From: Thamnaconus septentrionalis
Taxonomy: Eukaryota; Chordata; Actinopteri; Tetraodontiformes; Monacanthidae
NCBI GenBank assembly: GCA_009823395.1
Contig: CM020514.1
Span: forward strand, 8,532,466-8,596,465
Length of the DNA stretch: 64,000 nucleotides
Reading direction: 5' to 3'
Shown here piece by piece: positions 1 to 9,884 of the stretch (its first letter is position 1; every line of letters begins with the position of its first letter). Below the pieces are notes generated by a model that worked only from the letters and a program-made list of their open reading frames with translations, did no database searches and was not told where the DNA came from. A program made the translations under genes and the position numbers.

Positions 1-320
1 GATTCTCAAAATGTGTATAGGCCCTTTCCCACTGGCAAAAAAAAAAGCATTTTAAACCTTTGGTGGCAGTGGGAAAGGCTCACTGACCTGCGTCAACCAG
101 CGTCAAACAACCCTGCAAGCAACCCGGGCTTAAAATCGGCTTTAGTCGGCTCCGCTCCAATCGGCTCGCAGTGGGAAAACCAGACCCGCGTCAACACGCT
201 AATTTACGTGATGACGTTGAGTGTTACATGCGAAACGTCATAATATCGTGCCAGTCGCGATATTATGACGAAAGGTGTTTCGAGACTTTTCAAGACTTTC
301 GAGAGCGGACTCGTTCAGCA
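1..320. mobile_element. MITE-like repeat with two hairpins
   Basis: GCCCTTTCCCACTGGC near 21-36 is mirrored by GGCAGTGGGAAAGGC near 65-79. A perfect 13-bp inverted repeat (CGTCATAATATCG) occupies 236-248 and 258-270 around a 9-nt loop. Part of it (205-253) recurs at 48529-48577, so it belongs to an interspersed family. The superfamily is not certain; a non-autonomous DNA transposon is most likely. The left end lies outside the window. Confidence 0.55.
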
Positions 321-544
321 TCATGTATGTGAAGAGCTGCTATGTTGCATCTGAACTGAAACCTAATGTTCCAAGGTGATTTACAGCTTCCATGATATAC
401 CCTTTTCATTGTTTTGTTTTTTTGCTATCTTGGACCTTTTGTTTCTTGACCTGACATCAATAATTAACAAAATCCTCTCTAGATGTCCAGGAAATAGCTT
501 ATTTAGCCTTCGGTTTCCAAAAAAACCCAAACATTCTGTTTCAA

Positions 545-1607
545 CCTTCTGCTAAAAGTGATGCTTTGTTTGACCTTCTGCATGTTTGAAAGGAGACACA
601 AACAAGGTGGCATCAGTGGGAGAAGTCAGAACCTGTCTGGGGGTTCTAGTCAGTAGCCTGGAAGAGAGGAAGAAGAGAAAAAGCCTGGAAAATGTTGCCC
701 TTAGTGACATCAGAACAGCTGATTTCCAGAACTGTATTTTATTTAGCACTCATACACCTTCAAAGTGCAACAGAAGAAATAAAGGACTTTCCTCATTAAC
801 GGGAAGTTCAATGCAGAAGTAGAATTTTATTACGATGCAAGACCTTCAAAGTTCCTCCTCAATGTCATCCGGCTGTCAGACGCTCGTCAGGGCTTTGACG
901 TGCGGTGTGCTCTGACACCCATCATCCTTCCCCAGCTGTTCCTATCCTGATGGCCCTGACCTGGCCCTGCAAAGGTTCCTCCCCCATGTGGACAAATACT
1001 GGTGGCCCACCGCCGGCAGCGGATCCCTGCGAGGCCCGTTTACCGAGAGGGCCGCCACTGTCTCCTCCTCTCAGTGCTCAGACGTCGTCAGCCAGTCTCT
1101 CCCCTGACAACTCGAGACAATGGGTCAAAAATGAAAAATGAAAAGTACCTACATTTTTATGCTGAAGTCTTCTGTTGGAGTCACGCTGTGATGTTTCGGG
1201 GGCGTAAACACGATTTGGCAGCCGCTCAGGTCTGTTTTCAGAAGTCGTCTCCTCAATGTGAAAGCAACTGCATCAAAGCGGGATATTGTCAGGGCCGTGT
1301 GGTCCTGGATGGGTCACCTCAGGCCTTAAACTCTGACCTCTCACTGGGAGGTGAGGTGTTCAGGGAAGTTTTGATCTTGACCGAGGCCCACATGTCCAAG
1401 GATTAAAAGTTGGCATATAGTTTTAAAAGCAATGACATACTTGATATTGAAAGTTCACTGCTGCAACATTTGGCAGCAGGTTCTGAGAGCCAGCTACAGG
1501 TTGAAGAGCCCCAGAGGTTGAAATTTCTCATCAGTATTTTAAAAGACCACCTGGACTTGATGAAATCGAAAGTGAATTACTTGTCCACGTTGAACCGTTT
1601 TTTGTAA
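545..1607 (+). pseudogene. broken coding-like stretch, unidentified
   Basis: Successive plus-strand frames read like protein: 586-800 (EERKKRKSLENVALSDI), then after an apparent one-base slip near 803 a second frame (VEFYYDARPSKFLLNVIRLS), a return to the first frame near 946 (PDGPDLALQRFLPHVDKYWW), and a third stretch 1110-1607 interrupted by TAA at 1404. The changes of frame with continuing coding-like composition suggest a decayed retrocopy or old exon block. I do not recognise the family and cannot exclude chance. It lies 300 nt after the hairpin repeat at the window edge. Confidence 0.25.
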
Positions 1608-2995
1608 CATCTGTTTTTTCTGTTTAATTTAATAGATTTTGTGCACTTTCCACCTGTTTATATACATGTTTGGCTTTTCGCGCATTACCACTTGGTACTT
1701 GGTCACAGCTAAGGAAGCTAAGTAATTACAACAACACTACCGTCTACCGTCATACTTTTCGGTCATGTAAAACGCATATTGTGATTTTATTTCCTTCTCT
1801 GATGGGACATTGAACGTACCGCAAATGTGCCACAGGTCCCCTGTTATCATTTCCTTTTTTACATTTTTCTCCTGCTTGCAAATCAATTTGAGTTGCGTCT
1901 CGGCCTCTCCTCTCCGTCCTTGTCGCCGGACTTCTTTCCCCGTGGACTTATTTTCTCCGGCTCCGAAACATTTTCGATTTCAACTCAAAAGTTCTTGAGC
2001 TTTGTGGGGAAACTTTGTCCGCCTCTAATTGCCAACGACGGCCGGCCCTCTGCCGCTCCATCAAAGGCTCCGCAGGCCGCGAGAGAGGCGACGGTAAAGC
2101 GTCTCTGCGATGCGAGCGGCTACAGAAACTGTTGATCATCGCCACCGCCTGACGCAGTCTGTGGTGTGGAAGAGGGTGTGCATGATCTGCAGAACATCTG
2201 TGCCTCCCTGCCTTCAACCATGTGCACGGAAAACCCTGCCTCTGGAGCAACACACACACACATCTGCACGCCGCAGCTGCGCTATCACCCCCATGCACAG
2301 TTTAAGTGTGTTGGAGCTCCCCGGGGTGCATTTGTGTCGGCTCTGTGCGTGTTTGCGTGTGCGTCGCTCCCTAGCTATTTGCCACTATCACTTCCCGGCA
2401 CTCTCTCTTCTGCTCTCCCTCCACCAGCGCTGTCATAAGATAATGTGACAGGGTGCCAATCATGCCAGAGCCTGGGGGTGCAGCGGGGACGCGAGGAGCC
2501 TTTTGGCACAACACTTTTGTGAGCAGCAGCGGGGGAGCAGCGGCGATGGTGGCGCCATGCTACAAATCCACCACCGCCAGGTCTCACACACTTTTTTTTT
2601 TGTTTGTTTCCTTCCCCTGTGCAATCCCCCTCCGGCCGCTTCATTCATCCCAACATGCTGCTAGAAGCTGCGACCTCTGTGTGACAGAAGGCCGTGTGGG
2701 TCACATGCAGACATTTATTATTATTTATTTATTTATTTTCAGAAAGCAAGAGATCCAAGCGGTGCTGCCACTCCTCCTCCGACCTGAGCCGTGATGTGTT
2801 GTGATGGCACCGGCTCCTGTTGTCACTCCGGGCACCGACGCCTCAGACACCTGTGGAGGCCCCGGGTGAAGCTGATGAGAGCGGACAGGCCTTGGTTCTT
2901 CGTCTCTGTCCGGAGAGGAGAGCGGCGCCGGCTGCAGGTGTGCAGGTGACACTGTGACCTTCGTGATGAGTATGGCAGTCTGGCATGCTGTCAAT
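1608..2995. other. intergenic, no gene seen
   Basis: Moderately GC-rich non-repetitive DNA. The only notable item is a minus-strand open stretch at 2725-3024 that ends next to AATAAA-like A/T runs. It has no recognisable domain and is not called. Confidence 0.5.
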
Positions 2996-3150
2996 AGCAG
3001 CGTTTCCATTCGAGTTTTTCGCAAAGTAAAAGCGTTATTTCTAAAATTTCGACAAAGTACAGTTGCAATTTGCAGGTGTTTCCATTGAATGGTGTGAAGT
3101 GCATAAGCCGTAATTCTCGTAAAATCTCGGAATTTCCGAGAATTACGTTT
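2996..3150 (-). mobile_element. Harbinger-like MITE fragment (3' terminal module)
   Basis: The segment beginning CAGCGTTTCCATTCGAG and containing TTGCAGGTGTTTCCATTGAA and GAAGTGCATAAGCCGTAATT is clearly the reverse complement of the 3' part of the element at 21579-22036. Only the terminal module is present. Confidence 0.65.
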
Positions 3151-3231
3151 GCTTTTGTTTGTTTGCTGTTAAGAATGCTTGTTATATGTTTCTCTTTGAT
3201 TACTTGAAAGTCTGTGCTAAAAACTTGTCAA

Positions 3232-3420
3232 GAATTGAGCTCTTTGTGATGTCACAAAGGGGAACTGATACCTGCCAAACAGGTGTTGGTTTGGTCGTCT
3301 TTGTCCACCTCCATGCTGCCCTTTTAAGAATGTAGAAGGACCAAAAGAGTGTCAGTTTTAGCCGGGAGCTAAAACTCAGTGCCTCAGCAGGAGGCTGCAA
3401 ACACAGGGCTAAATATGCTG
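3232..3420 (-). mobile_element. interspersed MITE-like family B, copy 1
   Basis: It contains CTTTGTGATGTCACAAAG at one side and, on the opposite strand, CATATTTAGCCCTGTGTTTG at the other. The same pair of end motifs recurs at 61147-61300, and the second motif recurs at 21409-21490 and 48782-48815. Confidence 0.5.
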
Positions 3421-3464
3421 GGGTTTTTTTGTTTTTATTTTTGTTTTTTTTTAGATAGAGGTGT

Positions 3465-3596
3465 TGAATACTAGAATTATAAGGTGATCCAACCCCTAGT
3501 AGGGAGGCACTGGGTACCATTTTTATAGTCTTTGGTAAGAAGCCGCAACCTTCCAGTCTCAGGGCGGACGCTCTACCAGTAGACCATTAAGCTAAT
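3465..3596 (-). mobile_element. tRNA-derived SINE fragment
   Basis: Reading the minus strand, AATGGTCTACTGGTAGAGCG is followed by TCCGCCCTGAGACTGGAAGG, a tRNA-like head with A-box character. A tail containing AAAGACTATAAAAATGGTAC and CAGTGCCTCCCTA is familiar from fish SINEs. The B box is degenerate, so a live tRNA gene is excluded. Confidence 0.6.
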
Positions 3597-5887
3597 AGAA
3601 AATAAAGATCTGTATATAATACAATCTGACTATGAAAGCCATATTAAGTTGGACTTTCAAGATGTTCAGATTTCTGTCCTATTACCCAGCTTCACTGCCT
3701 TTACCTCAACATCTCAAGGGCTGCAAGACTTCCCTCCGCATACAATACATACCAACCACAGCAAGCACGTCGCATGTGAGAGCCCCCGCCAGCTGTCAGC
3801 GTGACACCTTTCGCCACGTATACCGAGATATAAAGCGCAGCTCGCGAGTAATCTCCGTAGGAGTACAGTCAGCAGTGTTTCATCGCCGAGAATCTGAATG
3901 CGATAAGAACAGAGGTCCGCCTGCCGAGGCTTTCCACCGGCGATCCTGTCGGTGGACTCCAGTGTCCCCGGTGCTCCTCTGTAAAGAAAACCCCTTATCA
4001 TAGAGGATTACCATTCCCCACCTGCTTGTGCTCCGGCCTCATGTGGGGAACAAAAGAGTCCTTCGCCGCAAACAATCTACAAAGTGGACGGAATCTCTCA
4101 GGCTGCAGATCGCGTTGAAACCGTCAAGTATGCAAAAAAAAAAAGAAGTCCCGTCTTCTCCCTGTAGGACGGAAGTGCCGGATCTGTATGCGAGACGTTC
4201 CTTTCCTACCTAGCAAGAGAGTCCCCCTGCCATCCCCACCCAGCCACCCACATAGAATTATAAATGTGAGTGGAAAAACTAAAGTGCACAGTAAGCACCG
4301 TAACATTTTTAAACATCCGCAGCTCAAAAACAACTTTTCAGCAGAAAACAATTCCTCAAAGTGCACCGGCGCGCGCTCTTCAAGAGGAATTTCACTTTGT
4401 GTTGGACGGCGAGATGCTTACTTCGCACTCGGGCATCGTTATTATAATGTGTCATCTCTTCATCTTTTTTTTTTTCTTCCTTTAATGCAATGGATATTAG
4501 CGGTCATCTTGGCTCTTTAAGCGATACCTTCTTTGCTCCTTCCTGCTGTGCTTCCCCTCATTAATGCAAGCTGTTCTCCATCACCGTCCTCTGTGAAGGG
4601 AGCCTCCGCGTACACGTGGCGGAGCCATGACAAGGATGAAATTACCGTGGGCTCCGCCCCCCCGCCCGCCTAATTAAAATGTGGAGGCCTCACCTTCAGC
4701 GGAGTCGACTCGCACCAATGTCACTCTTGCGCGGGACGAGCCTCTGAGCCGTTGCGCGCCGCGCTGGTTGTGGTCGCTGGATGGATCCCGTTTCCCAGCC
4801 CGTCCTCCGTCTGCATCTGTCAGGCGGATTCAAGCTGTTTTCCCGACTCAGCTGGAGAACTGCACGTAGCCTGATAACTATTCTCAGCAGAGGTATTGAT
4901 ATTAACCTTGCACGGCAGCTGGACCGCTCAAGTATCATCTCTGGAAACTCATCATCCGTCGCTCCGAGAGTGGAAGAGAGCCTTTTCTTTCAGTCTTGGG
5001 ACCGCGGCTTCCTTTTAGTCGTGACGAATCCATGAAACAACTGCTGCCACCTGCCTTCTAAAGCCTCAGATGGAGCCTTAGGAGAAAACAGGTGCTGCTG
5101 CTGCTGCTACTAGCTCCAGTTCAAAAGTTCCAGTACCGTTCATAAAAAGAACAGAAAAGGAATTTTCGCAGATGACAACATGCTTTCTCTTTACAAATTT
5201 TCTCCTCAAGCTTTGGTCAGGGTTTCAAAACCAGGGCACGTCAAGGTTCAGGAGGCATGTGACATATGGCGAATGTCACTTCTTGCATTAAGGAAAGCAT
5301 TCGGCAAAAAGCACTGAACTTAGATTTTAAAGGGCTGTATGTGGTATAATTTCACCACTAGATGTCTAAATTTTGTGCTGCATAAAAACCAAAACTAACT
5401 AGCTCCCTGCGTGTCCTCAAAATCCTCTGATAGTGAACACTGAACTGAAACTGACTTGAAAAATGAGGATGAAATGGATATAATGGGACTATCAACATTC
5501 TGTAGCAAATTTTAAATGACATGATATGTAGATAGTATTACAGCCCAATGTCCATCTTGGCATTTCTTCCGTATTGTTTTGTTTAGCTTTAAATTCCAAT
5601 TTGGACAGCCATTTTAGCAAGCTACAATACTGTTATCAGAGTGTGTATGCCAGTACTCCGCACTGAGAATAATTGGTTTTCTAAAGTCGAATAAGCTGAA
5701 TTTATTTTTAAAGAGAGGTTCAATATGCATATTATCCAACAATTTCTAATTTCCAAACAATCAAACAATAAAGCTTCGTCTGCAGCAGCAACAACAACAA
5801 CAAGGAACAGATTTCTTTTCACAATCTCCAATTCCGAAAAACCCCATTGAATCATCAACCCAGCCCCTGATTTTCAATGTGCCGTAC
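3597..5887. other. intergenic, no firm gene
   Basis: Mixed-composition DNA with a short (CTG)n run near 5092-5109. A minus-strand stretch at 3824-3978 is open, flanked by TTTCTTTACAG and G|GTATAC, and reads RIQILGDETLLTVLLRRLL in the middle; it is a weak exon candidate only. The 5330-5400 region looks like part of a dispersed repeat. Confidence 0.4.
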
Positions 5888-6356
5888 GCGTCTTGAAGCT
5901 GCGTCTTGAAACCCTTCGATGGTCTGCTTGCACAAATGAATTTCCACTGTCTGCGAGAACATGTGGTATTTTTCCAATCTGCTGAGCAGACTGTAATGAG
6001 AGTGAGCCGAAGAGAAGCCAAGAGGCCCGCGCTGAGAAAATCAGCACTCGGGGACATGAGAGAGGAAGTACGGAAATAGATTTTTCATGGTCAAAGTCAG
6101 TTTTGTGCACAGATCTTTGTCGGTGTCGGTTCTGCACAAGACGTGTACTCTGGGTGTGTGTCTGTGTGTGTGTGCTTGAGACAAAAGGTGAGCAAATTAG
6201 CAGTTCTTACATGCAGGTTGGAAGGGGGAGCTTTAGAGAAGCCTTGAACATCAGCAGCTCCTGATGAAGAGCTTGAAAGTGCTTGAAAAGGCGTTTGATT
6301 CCCCGTGTGAAGTCCCCGTAGCCCAGCTCAATCGTGTCGAGATTGGGATTCAGCAC
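5888..6356 (-). CDS. candidate two-exon gene fragment, unidentified
   Basis: Minus-strand exon 6356-6211 is preceded by CTCAAAG and followed by a consensus donor GTAAGA. It reads VLNPNLDTIELGYGDFTRGI and on through KRLFKHFQALHQELLMF. After a 220-nt intron ending CTCATTACAG, a second exon 5990-5888 continues in the correct phase (AT|T, Ile) as LLSRLEKYHMFSQTVEIHL, ending before GTACGG. Third-position composition is coding-like in both. An ATG in frame (context GAAATGC) lies just upstream of exon one, and the open frame can extend beyond. No family is recognised and no matching exons on either side are secure, so this could be a gene remnant or coincidence. Confidence 0.3.
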
Positions 6357-8982
6357 CTTTGAGGTGAGCATTTCAAAGTGGGACGGCTCAGCTCCACCGC
6401 GTCGACGGGCGCGTACAAGAACTTTGGGAGGAGATGAAATGGGCGCGACAATAAAACACTGTCTCCAAGGATAAGTTTGGGGATTGTGATATTAAGAAAC
6501 TTTTGATTAGGGGAGGTGATGGCTTCAGCTTTATCAAAATTACAAGGAGAGAGGGAGCTTTTAAAAGAGGGTTCAGAACGGGCACGTGACAAGTGACTCA
6601 TTACCCCGTTGCAGTCAGTTAAATCTCCGTCACCTCTGCCGCAGATGTCGTTTCCACCTCTGTCACTCAGATTAAAAATAGGAATGTTTTTCCAGCAACG
6701 CGCTGAAGTCTGAGGACTTCAGATGGGAGCCGCGTGTCTGGCACCAACGTCTCATGTTCCTCAGAAGGAAAAACCGTTCAAGGTTGTCAAATGATGCAAA
6801 TGATTAGTTTGTTGTGGATGCATAACCACCCCTGTCTCCTACTGCCGTCTTTATTCTCTGGATTTGGGACATGGCCATTGGCTAAACACGTCTTGTGAGG
6901 TCAGTGGATTTGCTTTGCGATCACATTAAGTGTTTGCATCCCATGAAGAACATGTTCCATCACGCTAGAGAAAGTATTTCATGGTGTGTATGAATACAGA
7001 TAGAACAGAAGATCAGCTATGAACAGCTTTTATTTATGACTGCGACAATCGATGGTGCAAAATCTTAAAACCAGGCGAAATTTTGCACTGGTGCGCTTTA
7101 AATATATTGTACGTAGAGTTTCAAAGTGAAAAAAACAAACTGGAGCAAGAAGTGAAGGAATGCAAAATATCAGCATGACCAAAATTTTGAATTTTTGTTT
7201 TTTCAGTTGTTGTGAAAATATTTTTACCATTGAGATTTGCCTGACATTCACTGGGATGACTGAAAAAATTAAAGAAGCGTCTCAATAATTTGGTCCTGAA
7301 CTCACAGACTTCCTCACTAAAGGTTTGCTGCCTTCAGTGCAGCTTGTCTCTGACTTGCCGCTCTTTAAATGAGAAACTAAAGAAACAGAAATATCATTAT
7401 TTTACAACTTTCCCCCCCCTTTGTTAAAACAGCTCTGTTGTTCCGTATAGTCCTCCATACACACAGACTCTGCTTGGCAACAAAGCAGAAGCCACAATTG
7501 AAATATTCATTTTTGTGAGCTCAAACCGATGTGCATTTGATGTTTGAGATCTAAAGGGTATAAACACAAATTAGCCCTAGAGATTGTTTTCCCCCAAGTA
7601 ACTCCCGTTCCTGTACATCTATTTTTTGCCCTCTGAGTTATCTTTAAAAAAATAATGAAAAATTCTGAATATATATGTAACAATTTTCACCACAAAGCGT
7701 GCTTTGCAAACATAAACTTTCCCTGTCATTAGCAAACAATATCCTGTAATAAACAAAGCTTTGGAGAATGTCACTGTGCATCACCCACTGTGATCAGAGG
7801 GAGGAAAACTGTGCCGGCGATGTTTTAACGGCTAATGATGAAAAACACATGCGGTCTGCATCGTTCATCCTGCATATCAGGACATTTGCGCCGAGCTCAG
7901 CCGCTTGTCCCCTTTCACGCCATTTGACCCTGACCTTTCGCTTCTGTTCCTGCTCTGTGACAGACTGCACACAATCAATGTCTGTCACCTTCTGCGTGTT
8001 TACAAAAAACAACCAAAAAAAAAACACCCAAAACGATGGGCCCTGCCTGACAGGGTCTCCACTGGCAGCCCTGTCTCCCTGCGTCTGGGCCGCCAGATTT
8101 GGCTCTGGTGGTACTGTGGGACACCCTCCCTCATTATCTCATCCAGCCCCGCCCCTCAGCGGCCCATTGGAAGTGATGCTAATAACATGAATTCCAAGTG
8201 GTTGACATGGGTGAGGAACCCGGAGATGAAATCCATACTTCATGCATTTTGCATGGGGTGGTAATTAGGGAATTTGGGAGTACTAAATGTTTCTGCCAAA
8301 GTATTCATGCTCCTGGTGCGACGGGGGCAAGGTCTTGCAAAGCCCAATGAAATTAAGGCCCACTTAGAATCTGAGCAAATAAGTAATGATTTTTTTTGCA
8401 GCCTGATCTGTCTTGAAACAGAAAGCTGGCCAGCTGGTGTTTTCCTCTCCAACTCTGATCCTGCGCCAATGGGTTCACTGGCCCTCCAAAAATATACTTT
8501 TGTCCGTTCCAGCTTTAAAGGTGATGTTTTGAAACATGGCCTTAATTATGTGTGCTTTCTTGCTGAATAAGTGTCCAATTCTCTAACCGACCCCGAGACC
8601 CATTTTAAAGGTCTGTGCCCCTGCCAATCTCCCCCCCCTCCCGACTCTGTCTCATCGCCCTGGGCCTCTGGCTCTGGCCATTAGGGAGATTCCTCGCCTT
8701 CCTTAAGCAATGACAGGTGAAGTGGAGCACAAAATCCCAAAGCCCGCAACTGTCCTCGGCATAGGCGCCGCACCTCTAATTCTTACTGACACTCATATGT
8801 ATATTAACACTTCTCTGCGCCGGCACAGCTTGTGACAGACTGCATAGTATCAGAGAGCACCACCACAGTGCTAACCGCTGACGAATTGGTGATCAATACA
8901 CACTAAACCTGAAAAGGAGAAAAAAAAATCAGGCTGTGCCAGTGCAGTACATACCAGGTATCCACTTAAAATTATATAGACA

Positions 8983-9021
<39 letters not shown>

Positions 9022-9240
9022 AATAATAATTACAATTTAAAATAAAAAGTACATGTATTTCAAGAAAATGTGCTTTTTCTCACAAAGCTAACGAAATCAT
9101 TCTAAAAATATACCAATATATTAATATTTATTTATGTATGTATATATATATATATATTTATTATTTTTTTTATTATTATTATTATTATTATTTTTTACCG
9201 CTTGTCACTGCGTTAAAACCGTCGCTGCGCAGCTTCTCCA
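6357..9240. other. intergenic DNA upstream of tmtc4, possible conserved non-coding blocks
   Basis: No gene is seen. The stretch 8040-8640 is repeat-free and has the look of regulatory DNA, with CATGCATTTTGCATG (octamer-like) and GGTAATTAGGGAATTT near 8240-8275. An (ATC)n microsatellite and AT-rich low-complexity DNA lie at 8982-9200. Regulatory nature is inferred from texture only. Confidence 0.3.
8982..9030. repeat. (ATC)n microsatellite
   Basis: About 13 perfect CAT units, then TAA units; a further ATT-rich tract follows at 9130-9195. Confidence 0.95.
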
Positions 9241-9241
9241 C

Positions 9242-9310
9242 CATTGGCTGAAAATCCCCATGTGACGCTGACGCGGGACCGGAAGTGTTGTCGGGTGAGC
9301 GTGCCTGTGT
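9242..9310 (+). promoter_or_regulatory. tmtc4: candidate tmtc4 core promoter
   Basis: An inverted CCAAT box (ATTGG, about 9243-9247) is followed by a consensus ETS/GABP box CCGGAAGT at 9279-9286. No TATA box is seen nearby. This pattern is typical of housekeeping-type vertebrate promoters. A possible splice donor GTGAGC at 9295 suggests that an alternative untranslated first exon could end here. Transcription start is not determined; the spacing to the next exon (9.7 kb) makes this the best upstream candidate. Confidence 0.5.
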
Positions 9311-9649
9311 TTGTGTGTGTATACGTGTAGACAGCAACAAGCTCTCCGCCTGCCCGACTGGGAACCTGTGGTTCATGACTGAAGACCTTCACAGTCTGAA
9401 GGAAAAAAAACTCTGCAGTTCACAAAGATACGTAAACGGCGTCTTCACCTCTCAGTTTTATTTCTTGAAAACGATCATTTCACCCGCGAAGCGAATGCTC
9501 CAGTCACGCCGTACTAGCCTGTGCACTGTTGACACTCACCTCTCAGCGTCTTATCCGTGAAACGAGAGCATAGTTTCAGCTCTGCTTCCCAGTCCAGAGC
9601 CACCGAATAACCAGCGTTTCTGTTGGGCTTTTATATGCGTTCGTGTTGG

Positions 9650-9749
9650 ACAATGTTTCCGTTCGTGGTTGGCCGTCAGGGGAAGAAGCTAACATGGCTG
9701 TTGGCTACACAGTGCACATTGACCTTTCACACATCTCCTAACTGATGAG
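9650..9749 (+). other. tmtc4: probable tmtc4 5' untranslated exon (3' boundary visible)
   Basis: A strong donor, GAG|GTATGTTA, occurs at 9749/9750. It pairs with a polypyrimidine-rich acceptor ending CAG at 9841-9843, giving a 94-nt intron just before the exon with the start codon. The exon's 5' boundary is not visible; the start given is nominal. Confidence 0.5.
9694..9741 (+). CDS. upstream ORF (15 codons) in the tmtc4 leader
   Basis: ATG at 9694 sits in an AACATGGCTG context (A at -3, G at +4, a good Kozak match) and runs MAVGYTVHIDLSHIS to TAA at 9739-9741, entirely inside the presumed 5' UTR exon and 8 nt before its donor. It could lower translation of the main frame. The AACATGGC core also resembles a YY1 site, which offers an alternative explanation for the sequence. 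Whether it is translated is unknown. Confidence 0.35.
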   Translation: MAVGYTVHIDLSHIS

Positions 9750-9884
9750 GTATGTTATCACCGTCGTGTGTTAACAATAGACTCGTTGACATTGTTGCAC
9801 CTGACACGCTTTGCCTGTCTCCATCTCTCCCCCTCCTCCTCAGGAGTCCGGTAGCGTACAGAATGACCTAAGAGTATCCCGGAC

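Noticed and set aside
2725..3024. Minus-strand 99-codon frame ending beside AATAAA-like runs as a 3' terminal exon
   Set aside because: Low-complexity proline/serine content and overlap with the Harbinger-like fragment at 2996; no upstream exon in phase.
3540..3596. Functional tRNA gene on the minus strand
   Set aside because: B box is degenerate and the tRNA-like head runs into a SINE tail.
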